In this document: in pieces, positions 6,061-13,527 of the stretch
Numbering within the stretch: the first letter of the stretch is position 1
Layout: every line of letters begins with the position of its first letter
NCBI GenBank assembly: GCA_023379345.1
Contig: JAMCUV010000092.1
Span: forward strand, 1 to 18,200
Source of the DNA: Thermoplasmatota archaeon
Lineage (GTDB): Archaea > Thermoplasmatota > Thermoplasmata > Thermoplasmatales > Thermoplasmataceae
Reading direction: 5' to 3'
Length of the DNA: 18,200 bases
Notes under the pieces: generated by a model
Told to the model about the DNA's origin: nothing
Database searches by the model: none
Seen by the model: only the letters and a program-made list of their open reading frames with translations
Program-made: the position numbers and the translations under genes

Positions 6061-7518
6061 CTAAACCTGATAAATCTGGTAATTTGGAGGTTCACTGACT
6101 ATCCTTATGTCATGTGGATGGCTCTCCCTCAGACCACTGGATGTTATCTTTACAAACCTTGACTTTGTCTTGAGTTCGCCGATATCCCGTGCCCCAACAT
6201 ACCCCATTCCTGACTTCATTCCGCCCGTGAGCTGGAAAAGAACCTCATCAACTCTTCCCTTGAATGGAACTGCCCCCTCAACACCTTCTGCAACAAACTT
6301 GTTTGATCCAATCTTTCCGTAGCGATCAGAAATCCCTGTCTGTATGGCACCCAGTGAACCCATCCCCCTGTAAGCCTTGTATTTCCTTCCGTTCATTATC
6401 ATCTCTGAACCCGGACTCTCCTCTGTTCCGGCGAATATGGACCCAAGCATTACGGCATCGGCACCTGCCGCTATGGCCTTCACTATGTCCCCTGAAAAGC
6501 GGATTCCACCATCTGCAATAACCGGGACGCCATGCTTGGCCGCAATCTCAGCCACATCTGAAATGGCAGTGATCTGTGGAACGCCAATTCCGGCGATGAT
6601 CCTGGTGGTGCATATGGATCCCGGCCCTATTCCAACTCTCAGGCCGTCCACATCAAGTGATATGAGGTCTTCGGCAGCCTCTGCGGTGGCGATATTCCCT
6701 GCCACTATGTCCACGGATACCAGTTTCCTCATCTTCTTGATGGAGTTCAGTACATTCTCGTTGTGGGCGTGAGCGGTATCAATAACGATGGCATCCACTC
6801 CCTCCTTTTCAAGCGCCTGGGCCCTTTCAAGATCAAAGGGGCCAACAGCCGCACCAACAAGAAGCTGGCCGTTTTCATCCCTGCTGGCTTCCGGGAATTT
6901 TTCCCTGTTTCTTATGTCCTTTGCGGTTATGAGGCCCACAACCCTGCCATTCCTGTCCACCAGAGGCAGCTTCTCGATCCTGTTCTTGTGCAGGATCTCC
7001 ACCGCTTCCTCAATTGGTATATTGTCATTGGCAGATATGACCTTCCTGATCATTATATCCTCAACTGTGTTTCTCCCCTTTCCTGCGAAATCCAGGTCCC
7101 TGCGGGTCACAATGCCCACCAGCTTCTCCCCGGATACCACTGGGAGTCCCCCGATGTTCTTTGTCCTCATTATATCCCTGAGATCATCTATGGTTGTTTC
7201 CGGGGATACGGTGTGTACATTTCTTATTACAATGGTCTCCTCTCTTTTGACTCTTCTGACAAAGCCTATCTGCTGGTTCATGGTTATGTTTCTGTGAATT
7301 ATACCCAGTGCCCCCTGCTTTGCCATGGCCATTGCCATTCCGCTTTCTGTGACTGTATCCATGGGAGAGCTAACAATGGGAACCTTGAGTTTTATGTGCC
7401 TGGAAAAATTTGATGATACATTTACTTCCCTGGGCTCGACTGCAGTCCTGGAAGGAATGAGAAGGACGTCGTCATACGTGAGGGCTTCCCTTATCTGCTG
7501 GAACTTATCTGTGAACAT
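6061..7518 (-). CDS. guaB: Inosine-5'-monophosphate dehydrogenase
   Basis: IMP dehydrogenase oxidises IMP to XMP with NAD+, the committed step of guanine nucleotide synthesis. The 485-residue protein has the usual layout. A TIM barrel begins TYDDVLLIPSR, is interrupted by a CBS-domain pair (about 93-205) that normally binds adenine or guanine nucleotides, and then resumes. The catalytic loop is GIGPGSICTTR, with Cys303 as nucleophile. VIADGGIR and YRGMGSLGA bind the IMP phosphate, and the C-terminal flap region includes EGVEGAVPFKG. All key residues are intact. A TATA box 27 nt before the ATG marks a leaderless start. Purine synthesis genes are not adjacent. Confidence 0.96.
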   Translation of the reverse strand: MFTDKFQQIREALTYDDVLLIPSRTAVEPREVNVSSNFSRHIKLKVPIVSSPMDTVTESGMAMAMAKQGALGIIHRNITMNQQIGFVRRVKREETIVIRNVHTVSPETTIDDLRDIMRTKNIGGLPVVSGEKLVGIVTRRDLDFAGKGRNTVEDIMIRKVISANDNIPIEEAVEILHKNRIEKLPLVDRNGRVVGLITAKDIRNREKFPEASRDENGQLLVGAAVGPFDLERAQALEKEGVDAIVIDTAHAHNENVLNSIKKMRKLVSVDIVAGNIATAEAAEDLISLDVDGLRVGIGPGSICTTRIIAGIGVPQITAISDVAEIAAKHGVPVIADGGIRFSGDIVKAIAAGADAVMLGSIFAGTEESPGSEMIMNGRKYKAYRGMGSLGAIQTGISDRYGKIGSNKFVAEGVEGAVPFKGRVDEVLFQLTGGMKSGMGYVGARDIGELKTKSRFVKITSSGLRESHPHDIRIVSEPPNYQIYQV

Positions 7519-7540
7519 GTTGACGTAAGGCTAAACGCCT

Positions 7541-7548
7541 AAATAAAT
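7541..7548 (-). promoter_or_regulatory. TATA box for guaB
   Basis: ATTTATTT on the minus strand is centred 27 nt before the ATG at 7518. Confidence 0.5.
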
Positions 7549-7604
7549 CTGTTCAGGGCCCATAAGATCTCCAATCAATAGTCCTAAACATGTCCAGACC
7601 TGGT

Positions 7605-8348
7605 TTAAATCCCGTAAAGTTCATGGACTATGGACGAAGCAAATTCAATGGACTTTGAGGTTTCTGTGGTGAACTCATACCTTACAAGGGAATAATACCG
7701 CTTCATTATTGCATGGGAAATTCCAAGCTTCCTGGCTGATTCCACCGCGCATTCATCCCTGAATTCATGGGCATGCAACATGGCAGTGTTGAGATGCGAT
7801 ATCTCCCGGGAGCAGTCCACCCCCTTTCTCTTCACGGTCACGGCAAATACGGGGGCATGGGAACTGATTCGGTTGAATTCGTAACCTATGTCCCATATAA
7901 TCCTGAATCCACTGCTGAATGCCCTCAGTGCCTCATCTCCTATGACAAGCGCAAACTCTGCCTCCTTTAGAAGGTCATTGGCCTCAGTGCTGCTGCTTGC
8001 CTTTGCTTCATATTCAATGCCTTCACTCCGCAGGATATATTTCAGGTACATCTCCGTTGTTCTGGTATGCCGTGTGACTGCGATCTCCATGCCATTGTGG
8101 GGGAGGGTGCCTCGAGAAACAAGCAACGTTGAGATCACCGGACCCTTGGATGAAATGACTGCAGAATTCTCAAGTTCAAGAACATCCCTGTGGCTGAAAT
8201 ATTCAACCAGTGACACCATTCCACATGCGATGCTCCCATCAAGGATGGAGGAGATTATTCCACGGGGCGAATCCAGGATCATTTCAGCAGGTTCTGGATA
8301 AGCCCTGTGAAGCGGACAGCTATGTGTGAAATTTATGAGTCCAATCAT
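7605..8348 (-). CDS. mqnA: Chorismate dehydratase MqnA (futalosine menaquinone pathway)
   Basis: MqnA converts chorismate to 3-[(1-carboxyvinyl)oxy]benzoate, the entry step of the futalosine route to menaquinone. The periplasmic-binding-protein-like fold shows family landmarks: an N-terminal beta strand (IGLINFTHSCPL), the GMVSLVEYF block after the conserved 'DGSIA', the VISSKGPVISTLLVS strand, and FALVIGDEALRAF followed by IWDIGYEF and APVFAVTV. The frame opens at a TTG (8408), but family members begin just before IG-x-I-x, so I place the start at ATG 8348 (247 aa). No strong TATA box supports either start; the best one (8444-8452) would leave a leader of about 70 nt. MqnD is related, but the motifs favour MqnA. 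Confidence 0.85.
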   Translation of the reverse strand: MIGLINFTHSCPLHRAYPEPAEMILDSPRGIISSILDGSIACGMVSLVEYFSHRDVLELENSAVISSKGPVISTLLVSRGTLPHNGMEIAVTRHTRTTEMYLKYILRSEGIEYEAKASSSTEANDLLKEAEFALVIGDEALRAFSSGFRIIWDIGYEFNRISSHAPVFAVTVKRKGVDCSREISHLNTAMLHAHEFRDECAVESARKLGISHAIMKRYYSLVRYEFTTETSKSIEFASSIVHELYGI

Positions 8349-8443
8349 TCTACTCGTATGGTAATTGTGCCCTGTGTCAAAAATGTAACAGTTCACATTA
8401 TTTTGCAAAGCAAGTGAACAAGACCGCAGATCTGTACCAGAAT

Positions 8444-8452
8444 ATTTTATAA
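8444..8452. promoter_or_regulatory. Bidirectional TATA region between mqnA and the 57-codon gene
   Basis: ATTTTATAA on the plus strand is centred 25-26 nt before the ATG at 8474. The same bases read TTATAAAAT on the minus strand, toward mqnA. One TATA element may serve both genes. Confidence 0.55.
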
Positions 8453-8473
8453 GTCATCAAAATTCATCTTTCT

Positions 8474-8647
8474 ATGATGAACGCACTTGCAGCCAAAATT
8501 GTGCTAACAGCAGGAAGTGCTGTTGTGGCCGGTACAGCCATTGCGGCTGGTTATCACCATGGTATAGCCATGGCCCTTGAGAACGTGCCCGCATGGACCC
8601 ATGCTCATGGTGTTCTCCTCAGGCTCTCGGGAGAACAGCATCCCTGA
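8474..8647 (+). CDS. Small membrane peptide of unknown function, 57 aa
   Basis: A small protein follows a strong TATA box at leaderless spacing, with two consecutive ATG codons. Residues 3-26 (NALAAKIVLTAGSAVVAGTA and on to Tyr27) form a single small-residue-rich hydrophobic segment with GxxxG-like spacing, suited to helix-helix packing in a membrane. The remaining 30 residues (HHGIAMALENVPAWTHAHG and on) are histidine-rich and amphipathic. I recognise no family. It lies between the minus-strand genes mqnA and mqnE, convergent with mqnE 12 nt away. Link to quinone or respiratory membrane proteins is only suggested by position. It could be a chance frame, but its promoter placement and composition argue against that. 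Confidence 0.55.
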   Translation: MMNALAAKIVLTAGSAVVAGTAIAAGYHHGIAMALENVPAWTHAHGVLLRLSGEQHP

Positions 8648-8659
8648 AACGTATGGTTT

Positions 8660-9775
8660 CTAAAAATAATTTTTTATCCTGTAGAATGTGTCTCTCTGGG
8701 CAGGTATCCTTCCAATCTGCCTGACAAGTTCATTCAGTTCCTCAACGCTTGTGCCCTCTTTCCGGTCTGTAGCCCCGAATATCTTCTCGCTGAATGCTGT
8801 CCCAACAAGATCACTGCCGCCTCCCGTGAGTGCGACCTGCGCAATTCCCTTGCCCAGTGAAACCCAGTATACGCTTATGTTTGGTATATCCTGCCCTGCA
8901 AGTATCCTGGCAAGAGCTATCACCTTCAGGTCGGTCTCTCCTGATGCTGGCATCTTGACCCTTCCACTTTTCTGGAGAGGCGTGTTGTCAGGGCTGAACT
9001 TCAATGGAATGAATGAGAGAAATCCCGGAACTTCACGCTGGTTGTCCCTGATCCTTATTATGTGATCTATGATGTGCTCGATCTTCTCCACGTGGCCGTA
9101 TGTCATTGTTGAATTGCCAGGTATTCCCATGCTGTGTATTATCTTTGCATCCTCCAGCCATTTCTCGCCCGATATTTTCTGTGGTGTTGTGATCTGTTTC
9201 CTTACTTCTGCGTCGAATATCTCCGCTCCACCACCGGTATGTGCATCCATCCCGGCAGCCCTGAATCTGCTCAGTATCTCGGTAAGGCTGTTTCCGGTTG
9301 TGCGGGCTATGAAATCAATCTCAGGAATCGTAAGCGCCTTGAGAGTTATGTCAGGAATTTCCCTCTTGACTGTTCTGAAAACTTCCTCGTAGTATTCTAC
9401 TGGAAGATCACTGTTGAATCCACCCACTATGTGGATTTCGGTGGCACCGGCGGCCTTTGCCTTGCCCAGCTCAGACCTTATCTGATCAAGTGACAGCTCG
9501 TACCCCCTGTCCGTCTTGCCCTTCATTTTCATTGGAACATAAAATGCGCATATGGGACAGCTCGCGGTACAGTAATTTGAATAGTTTATATTATATGATA
9601 CGGCATATGAGACCACATTGCCAACCTGCACAGACGTGAGATTGTTTGCCAGTTTCATAAGCTGGTAAAGATTCAAGTCCTTCTCCATGGCAACTCCTTC
9701 CTTGAAGGAAAGGGGATAACCAGCCCTAATCTGCTCTGTCCAGTAATCCAGAGGATACTGGGAAAAACCTTCCAT
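8660..9775 (-). CDS. mqnE: Aminofutalosine synthase MqnE (radical SAM)
   Basis: MqnE is a radical SAM enzyme that joins the MqnA product to an adenosyl radical to give 6-amino-6-deoxyfutalosine. The 4Fe-4S ligands are in YCTASCPICAFY (Cys69, Cys73, Cys76; CxxxCxxC). MqnE-type landmarks are EIHIVGGFNSDLPVEYYEEV, ALTIPEIDFIARTTG, HTGGGAEIFDAEVRKQI, STMTYGHVEK, FIPLKFSPDNTPL and YWVSLGKGIAQVAL. The phrase 'HIVGG..' instead of 'LLQGGVNP', and 'YW-V-LGK' instead of 'SSW-T-G', separate it from MqnC downstream. At 371 residues it is full length. TTAATTAC is centred about 25 nt before the ATG. mqnA lies downstream on the same strand but the 57-codon gene and its promoter intervene. Confidence 0.9.
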   Translation of the reverse strand: MEGFSQYPLDYWTEQIRAGYPLSFKEGVAMEKDLNLYQLMKLANNLTSVQVGNVVSYAVSYNINYSNYCTASCPICAFYVPMKMKGKTDRGYELSLDQIRSELGKAKAAGATEIHIVGGFNSDLPVEYYEEVFRTVKREIPDITLKALTIPEIDFIARTTGNSLTEILSRFRAAGMDAHTGGGAEIFDAEVRKQITTPQKISGEKWLEDAKIIHSMGIPGNSTMTYGHVEKIEHIIDHIIRIRDNQREVPGFLSFIPLKFSPDNTPLQKSGRVKMPASGETDLKVIALARILAGQDIPNISVYWVSLGKGIAQVALTGGGSDLVGTAFSEKIFGATDRKEGTSVEELNELVRQIGRIPAQRDTFYRIKNYF

Positions 9776-9794
9776 TGTTCAAAATTACCTGATT

Positions 9795-9802
9795 GTAATT
9801 AA
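9795..9802 (-). promoter_or_regulatory. TATA box for mqnE
   Basis: TTAATTAC on the minus strand is centred about 24 nt before the ATG at 9775. Confidence 0.45.
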
Positions 9803-10034
9803 CCATTTCTAGTTGGCTCATTTTCTCTCTATTTAGTATTGATCTTCTTCCTCTTCACCAGATGCACAGCCATTGTCGCGTCAGCTGGTTGTCCTGGGGT
9901 TGTTCAGCTCAGGCCTCATGCCTCATAATCCTGACTTTACGGTTATTTTGTGTACCCGGCATAGTTATTCCACCCTGGCATTATGAAATCGCATAGGGCG
10001 CGATTCCAACAGCAACCAGAACAATTTGCCAAAG
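9803..10034. other. mqnE-mqnC divergent spacer without a recognisable gene
   Basis: The interval between the two divergent promoters is unusually long for this compact window. I found only short frames (for example 14 codons on the minus strand) without promoters, no tRNA fold and no long repeat. It may hold regulatory sites for the divergent menaquinone genes, but I see no clear operator. Confidence 0.4.
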
Positions 10035-10042
10035 GATTAATA
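10035..10042 (+). promoter_or_regulatory. TATA box for mqnC-truD
   Basis: GATTAATA is centred 24 nt before the ATG at 10063; upstream purines (AAAG) could serve as a BRE. Confidence 0.45.
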
Positions 10043-10062
10043 GTCATTATCAATAAAGGACT

Positions 10063-11172
10063 ATGCTGAAACAGCCTGACCAGGTTGATGATATTCTGAG
10101 AAGCGTACAGAATGGCGAAACACCCACCAGGGACGATATTATTTTCATGTATGATGAGGCGGACCTCAACTCACTGGGCCAGGCTGCGAGAATCCTTGCA
10201 CAGGAGAAATCCGGAAATACCGTTTCTTTCGTGTCCAACATGATACTGAATTACACCAACATATGCAACGTCAGGTGCAATTTCTGTGCATTCTACAGAA
10301 CAGGCACAGAATCTGATGCTTTCCTTCTCACAAAGGAACAGGTCCTGAGAGAAATTGAGCCATACTACAGGAACTTCCATATAACACAGCTGCTGATACA
10401 GGGAGGGGTGAATCCTGCCCTTCCTCTTGAATACTATACTGATCTCTTCCGTTCAATTCATGAAGCTTATCCGGACCTTGGGATTCATGGACTATCCACG
10501 TCAGAGATATCCTTTATTGCCAGAAAGGAACATACAAGTGTGGCAGATATCATAAAATCGCTTGTGGAGGCTGGCATGCAATCAATACCTGGCGCAGGTG
10601 CCGAAATATTTGACGATGAAGTCAGGAAAGTTTTAGGCAGGCCAAAGGGAAGCGGAAAGCAGTGGCTTGAAGTGATGGAAACGGCCCACAAGCTTGGCGT
10701 CCACAGCTCCGCCACAATGATGTTTGGGCATGTTGAGGAATCACGCCACAAAGCAGATCACCTGCTTGCTCTGGTTGATCTTCAGAGCAAATATAACGGA
10801 TTTTTGAGCTTCACCCCCTGGAACTTTGAACCAGGCAACACCCAGCTTCAGAAGTCTGGGGCAGTGATGTACCGCGCCGGCGGCGCAGATGTCCTTCGCA
10901 ATATAGCAATATCCAGAATTGTCCTGAATAACTCCATCCCAACCATTCAGAGTTCATGGCTTACAAATGGAATCCAGATGGGACAGATGTCCGTACTCTT
11001 CGGAGCAAATGACTGGGGCGGCACCATATACGATGAGAAGGTTATTCCTGCCACTGGAAAGCAGGTGGGCAACCTCAGGAAGGATGCCATAATAAACGGG
11101 CTAAACCAGATAGGAATGGAAGCTGTGGAAAGAGATAACCTGTACAGAGTGATAGGCCATTACCCGGCTTAA
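10063..11172 (+). CDS. mqnC: Cyclic dehypoxanthinyl futalosine synthase MqnC (radical SAM)
   Basis: MqnC is the radical SAM cyclase that converts dehypoxanthine futalosine into its cyclic form later in the futalosine pathway. The cluster motif is ICNVRCNFCAFY (Cys68, Cys72, Cys75). MqnC-type blocks are LLIQGGVNPALPLEYYTDLF, GLSTSEISFIA, IPGAGAEIFDDEVRK, ATMMFGHVEE, FLSFTPWNFEPGNTQL and SSWLTNG with GQMSVLFGANDWGGTIYDE. 'PGAGAE' replaces the commoner 'PGGGAE'. It is a paralogue of mqnE, transcribed divergently from it. truD starts 22 nt downstream, probably in the same transcript. MqnB and MqnD, needed to complete the pathway, are not in the window. Confidence 0.9.
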   Translation: MLKQPDQVDDILRSVQNGETPTRDDIIFMYDEADLNSLGQAARILAQEKSGNTVSFVSNMILNYTNICNVRCNFCAFYRTGTESDAFLLTKEQVLREIEPYYRNFHITQLLIQGGVNPALPLEYYTDLFRSIHEAYPDLGIHGLSTSEISFIARKEHTSVADIIKSLVEAGMQSIPGAGAEIFDDEVRKVLGRPKGSGKQWLEVMETAHKLGVHSSATMMFGHVEESRHKADHLLALVDLQSKYNGFLSFTPWNFEPGNTQLQKSGAVMYRAGGADVLRNIAISRIVLNNSIPTIQSSWLTNGIQMGQMSVLFGANDWGGTIYDEKVIPATGKQVGNLRKDAIINGLNQIGMEAVERDNLYRVIGHYPA

Positions 11173-11194
11173 CCCACCTGAACATGAACTGTCG

Positions 11195-12418
11195 GTGGGC
11201 ATGGAAAGTTATGCAACCGACGTAAAGCCGCTCAGGGGCGTTTTCAAACAAACCCCGGAGGATTTTCTTGTGGAGGAGATTCCAAAGGAAGTCCGGAGAT
11301 CAGACAACGGCAAATACATTGTCATCAGGGCAAAGCTCAGGGAATGGGATACGAACCGGTTCATAATCTTCCTGGCCAGGGAACTCCACATCAGCCACAA
11401 GCGCATAACATATTGCGGAACCAAGGATAAGCACGCTGTAACCACGCAGTATTTCAGCATAAACCACAATTTTGACCCATCCACAATCAGCATTTCGGAC
11501 TGTGAAATCCTGGACTGGTTCAGAACAGACCGGATGCTCGCCCTTGGCGATCTTATGGGCAACAGGTTCACCGTGAATCTTCACCTGGATCGTGATGACA
11601 TAGGTTCTCTTGGTGATGTGGTTGATGAACTCAATGCCTCTGGAGGGTTTCCAAATTATTTCGGGCTTCAACGTTTCGGCAGCATCAGGACCAATACCCA
11701 CAGGGTTGGAAAACTGCTTGTTGAGGGAAAGGACGAGGAGGCCGCCCTGGAATACATATATGATCCTGAGATAGACACAGAACACTACAGGAGAGATTTT
11801 GCCTCCACCATGGATGCAAGATCGGCGCTGAAAGAATTCCCAATGCACCTGAACTTTGAGAGGACACTTCTTGGCTATATGCTGGAGCATGGGACCCTCA
11901 GGGGGTCACTGGCTGCGTTCCCCAAGAATCTGGGAATGATGTTCGTTCATGCATACCAGTCCTACCTCTTCAACAGGATCGTATCCATGCGCATCAGGGA
12001 ACTTGGGATCAACTCTGTCAATGAAGGTGATGTTCTCTATCCCGTTGATGGGCTCTTCAACAGCGACGCAAGGAAGGAGATCAGGGTCAACTCAATGAAC
12101 CGGGGGATCCTTGAGGAGGCGGTGAAACAGAACAGGCTCAGGCCCTCCGCGCCACTCATAGGATTTGATACTCATCTGACGGATGGGCCACAGGGTGAAT
12201 TTGAAAAGAATTTACTTGAAGAAGAGGGCGTGAGTCCCGGAATGTTCCGTCTCAGATGGTATCCGGAATTTTCATCATCCGGAGAAAGAAGGGTTGTGTC
12301 CTGCCTTCAGTCAGATCTTTCCATTAATAGCGATGGAATAATGGAATTCAACCTTGGCAGAGGGATTTATGCAACATCCCTTATAAGGGAAATTCTGAAA
12401 GATAATATGACCTGGTGA
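11195..12418 (+). CDS. truD: tRNA pseudouridine synthase TruD
   Basis: TruD makes pseudouridine at position 13 of tRNA (in archaea, in some tRNAs). The catalytic motif YCGTKDKHAVTTQ carries the essential aspartate (Asp78 from the GTG). Other family marks are NYFGLQRFG (154-162), the N-terminal FKQTPEDFLVEEIP, and FVHAYQSYLFNRIVS. At 407 residues the length suits archaeal TruD, with its inserted second domain. Start is GTG 11195 or ATG 11201; neither has a good Shine-Dalgarno. The GTG sits inside a CCCACC/GGTGGG inverted repeat. The gene follows mqnC by 22 nt and meets tbp stop-to-stop with no gap. tRNA-Trp in this window has T13, the residue this enzyme family modifies. Confidence 0.95.
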   Translation: MGMESYATDVKPLRGVFKQTPEDFLVEEIPKEVRRSDNGKYIVIRAKLREWDTNRFIIFLARELHISHKRITYCGTKDKHAVTTQYFSINHNFDPSTISISDCEILDWFRTDRMLALGDLMGNRFTVNLHLDRDDIGSLGDVVDELNASGGFPNYFGLQRFGSIRTNTHRVGKLLVEGKDEEAALEYIYDPEIDTEHYRRDFASTMDARSALKEFPMHLNFERTLLGYMLEHGTLRGSLAAFPKNLGMMFVHAYQSYLFNRIVSMRIRELGINSVNEGDVLYPVDGLFNSDARKEIRVNSMNRGILEEAVKQNRLRPSAPLIGFDTHLTDGPQGEFEKNLLEEEGVSPGMFRLRWYPEFSSSGERRVVSCLQSDLSINSDGIMEFNLGRGIYATSLIREILKDNMTW

Positions 12419-12973
12419 TCAGATCAGGCCGACTTTCTGAAGTTCCTTCTTCACCTTTATGACAGCCTGCTCAATCTCACTTTCTTCCTTGGCACCGGTA
12501 CAGACCACCTTCCCGGATCCGAAAAGCAGGAGAACCACCTTGGGCTCCTCGACCCTGTACACAAGACCAGGGAATTGCTCGGGTTCATACTCCACGTTCT
12601 CCAGCCCAAGTGACATGGCAATATCCGTGAGGTTGAGTTCCGCCTCGAGATCATATACGGCAACTATGTTCTGGACAACAATATCCGGGTTGTCATATAC
12701 TTCAATACCGGCCTTTTTCAGCTTCTGGATTATTGTGTCGATTGTGAGCTTCACATTTGCAAGATTCTTTGCACCTGTGCAGTTGACCTTGCCACTCCTG
12801 AATATGAGGACAGCGGTCTTTGGTTCATGCAGACGGTAGATAAGGCCAGGAAACTGTTCAGGTTCGTATTCCGATCCCTCAAGTGCAAGTGCGATCCTGC
12901 TCAGATCAAGATGTTCCGCCAGTGACGTAGAAGCCACGATGTTTTCCACTGTAATCTTTTCTCTCTCGCTCAT
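12419..12973 (-). CDS. tbp: TATA-box-binding protein
   Basis: TBP recognises TATA elements and recruits TFB and RNA polymerase. The 184 residues contain the two direct repeats of the saddle fold. Repeat 1 runs from VENIVASTSLAEHLDLSRIA through YEPEQFPGLIYRL to FRSGKVNCTGAK. Repeat 2 runs from VQNIVAVYDLEAELNLTDIA through YEPEQFPGLVYRV to FGSGKVVCTGAK. The DNA-intercalating phenylalanine of EQFPGL is conserved in both. The C-terminal tail is short and not strongly acidic. A canonical TTTATATA box lies 24 nt before the ATG, with a second TATA-like element (13006-13013) about 13 nt further up. The stop abuts the truD stop. Confidence 0.98.
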   Translation of the reverse strand: MSEREKITVENIVASTSLAEHLDLSRIALALEGSEYEPEQFPGLIYRLHEPKTAVLIFRSGKVNCTGAKNLANVKLTIDTIIQKLKKAGIEVYDNPDIVVQNIVAVYDLEAELNLTDIAMSLGLENVEYEPEQFPGLVYRVEEPKVVLLLFGSGKVVCTGAKEESEIEQAVIKVKKELQKVGLI

Positions 12974-12992
12974 AAATAACCCTTTCGTTCAC

Positions 12993-13000
12993 TATATAAA
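12993..13000 (-). promoter_or_regulatory. TATA box for tbp
   Basis: TTTATATA on the minus strand is centred about 24 nt before the ATG at 12973, one of the best TATA matches in the window. A second TATA-like TTTAAATA lies at 13013-13006, which could be an extra TBP site at its own promoter. Confidence 0.6.
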
Positions 13001-13118
13001 AAGGGTATTTAAAGGTGCGTCGTTTCATGACAAAACTTCAATTCTTACTGGGAATAAAAAATACGAACCTTCGAATGGTAAAACTATGCTCAGTGAAGCC
13101 TCGCCACTATGGGAAATC

Positions 13119-13418
13119 CTATGTCATATTCAGGGCTTCCTTTGCCTCATCAGTCATCATGGAAGGATTCCATGGCGGATCCCATACAAGCTCAACATCT
13201 GCAGCCTCAACACCCTCCATGTTCTCCACTATTCTCTGAGCTTCAGAAAGTATCCATGGTGTGACGGGGCACGTGGGAGCGGTCATTGTCATCTTAATGT
13301 AGACCCTGTCACCATTGATCTCCACATCATAAACGAGACCAAGGTTCACCACGTCCATGCCTATTTCCGGATCTGAAACCTGCTTCAGTTGCTCCAGAAT
13401 TTCCTCCTTAGTAACCAT
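13119..13418 (-). CDS. MIP18/DUF59 family iron-sulfur cluster assembly factor
   Basis: This 99-residue single-domain protein belongs to the MIP18 (DUF59) family, whose members SufT, PaaD and eukaryotic CIA2 help mature Fe-S proteins. Motifs are EQLKQVSDPEIGMDVVNLGL (DPE-x-G, V-x-LGLV) and MTMTAPTCPVTPWI, which contains the conserved TxPxCP-like core with the cysteine at about residue 50. The C-terminal VELVWDPPWNPSMMTDEAK is also typical. Fe-S clients present in this window are MqnE, MqnC and the uracil-DNA glycosylase. It precedes tbp on the same strand, 145 nt away. A TATA-like GGTTAAGTAT sits about 31 nt before the ATG. Confidence 0.9.
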   Translation of the reverse strand: MVTKEEILEQLKQVSDPEIGMDVVNLGLVYDVEINGDRVYIKMTMTAPTCPVTPWILSEAQRIVENMEGVEAADVELVWDPPWNPSMMTDEAKEALNMT

Positions 13419-13487
13419 TATGCTCTTGTTTTGATGGCTTCCCCATACTTAACCATTATGTAGATGTGCAGGAACACTTTTAAGGGC

Positions 13488-13507
13488 CCGCAGGAAGCAT
13501 AGCGGGA
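13488..13507 (-). terminator. Possible hairpin downstream of the CoaD-DUF84 gene
   Basis: CCCGC and GCGGG form a 5-bp GC-rich stem around a 10-nt loop, 20 nt after the stop of the minus-strand gene. No clear T-run follows on the minus strand (CCCTTAAAAG), so its role as terminator is doubtful. Confidence 0.25.
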
Positions 13508-13527
13508 ATAATGGAGAGCACCGAAAT

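Noticed and set aside
6763..7413. 216-codon open frame on the plus strand opposite guaB
   Set aside because: It is antisense to strongly conserved IMP dehydrogenase coding sequence, has no promoter and has no recognisable domain.
9830..10020. Possible small basic peptide (MAVHLVKRKKINTK) in the mqnE-mqnC spacer
   Set aside because: Only 14 codons, no ribosome binding site or TATA box, and no known ribosomal or peptide family match.
11300..11890. 196-codon open frame opposite truD
   Set aside because: Antisense shadow of a well-identified gene; composition is unlike a real protein.
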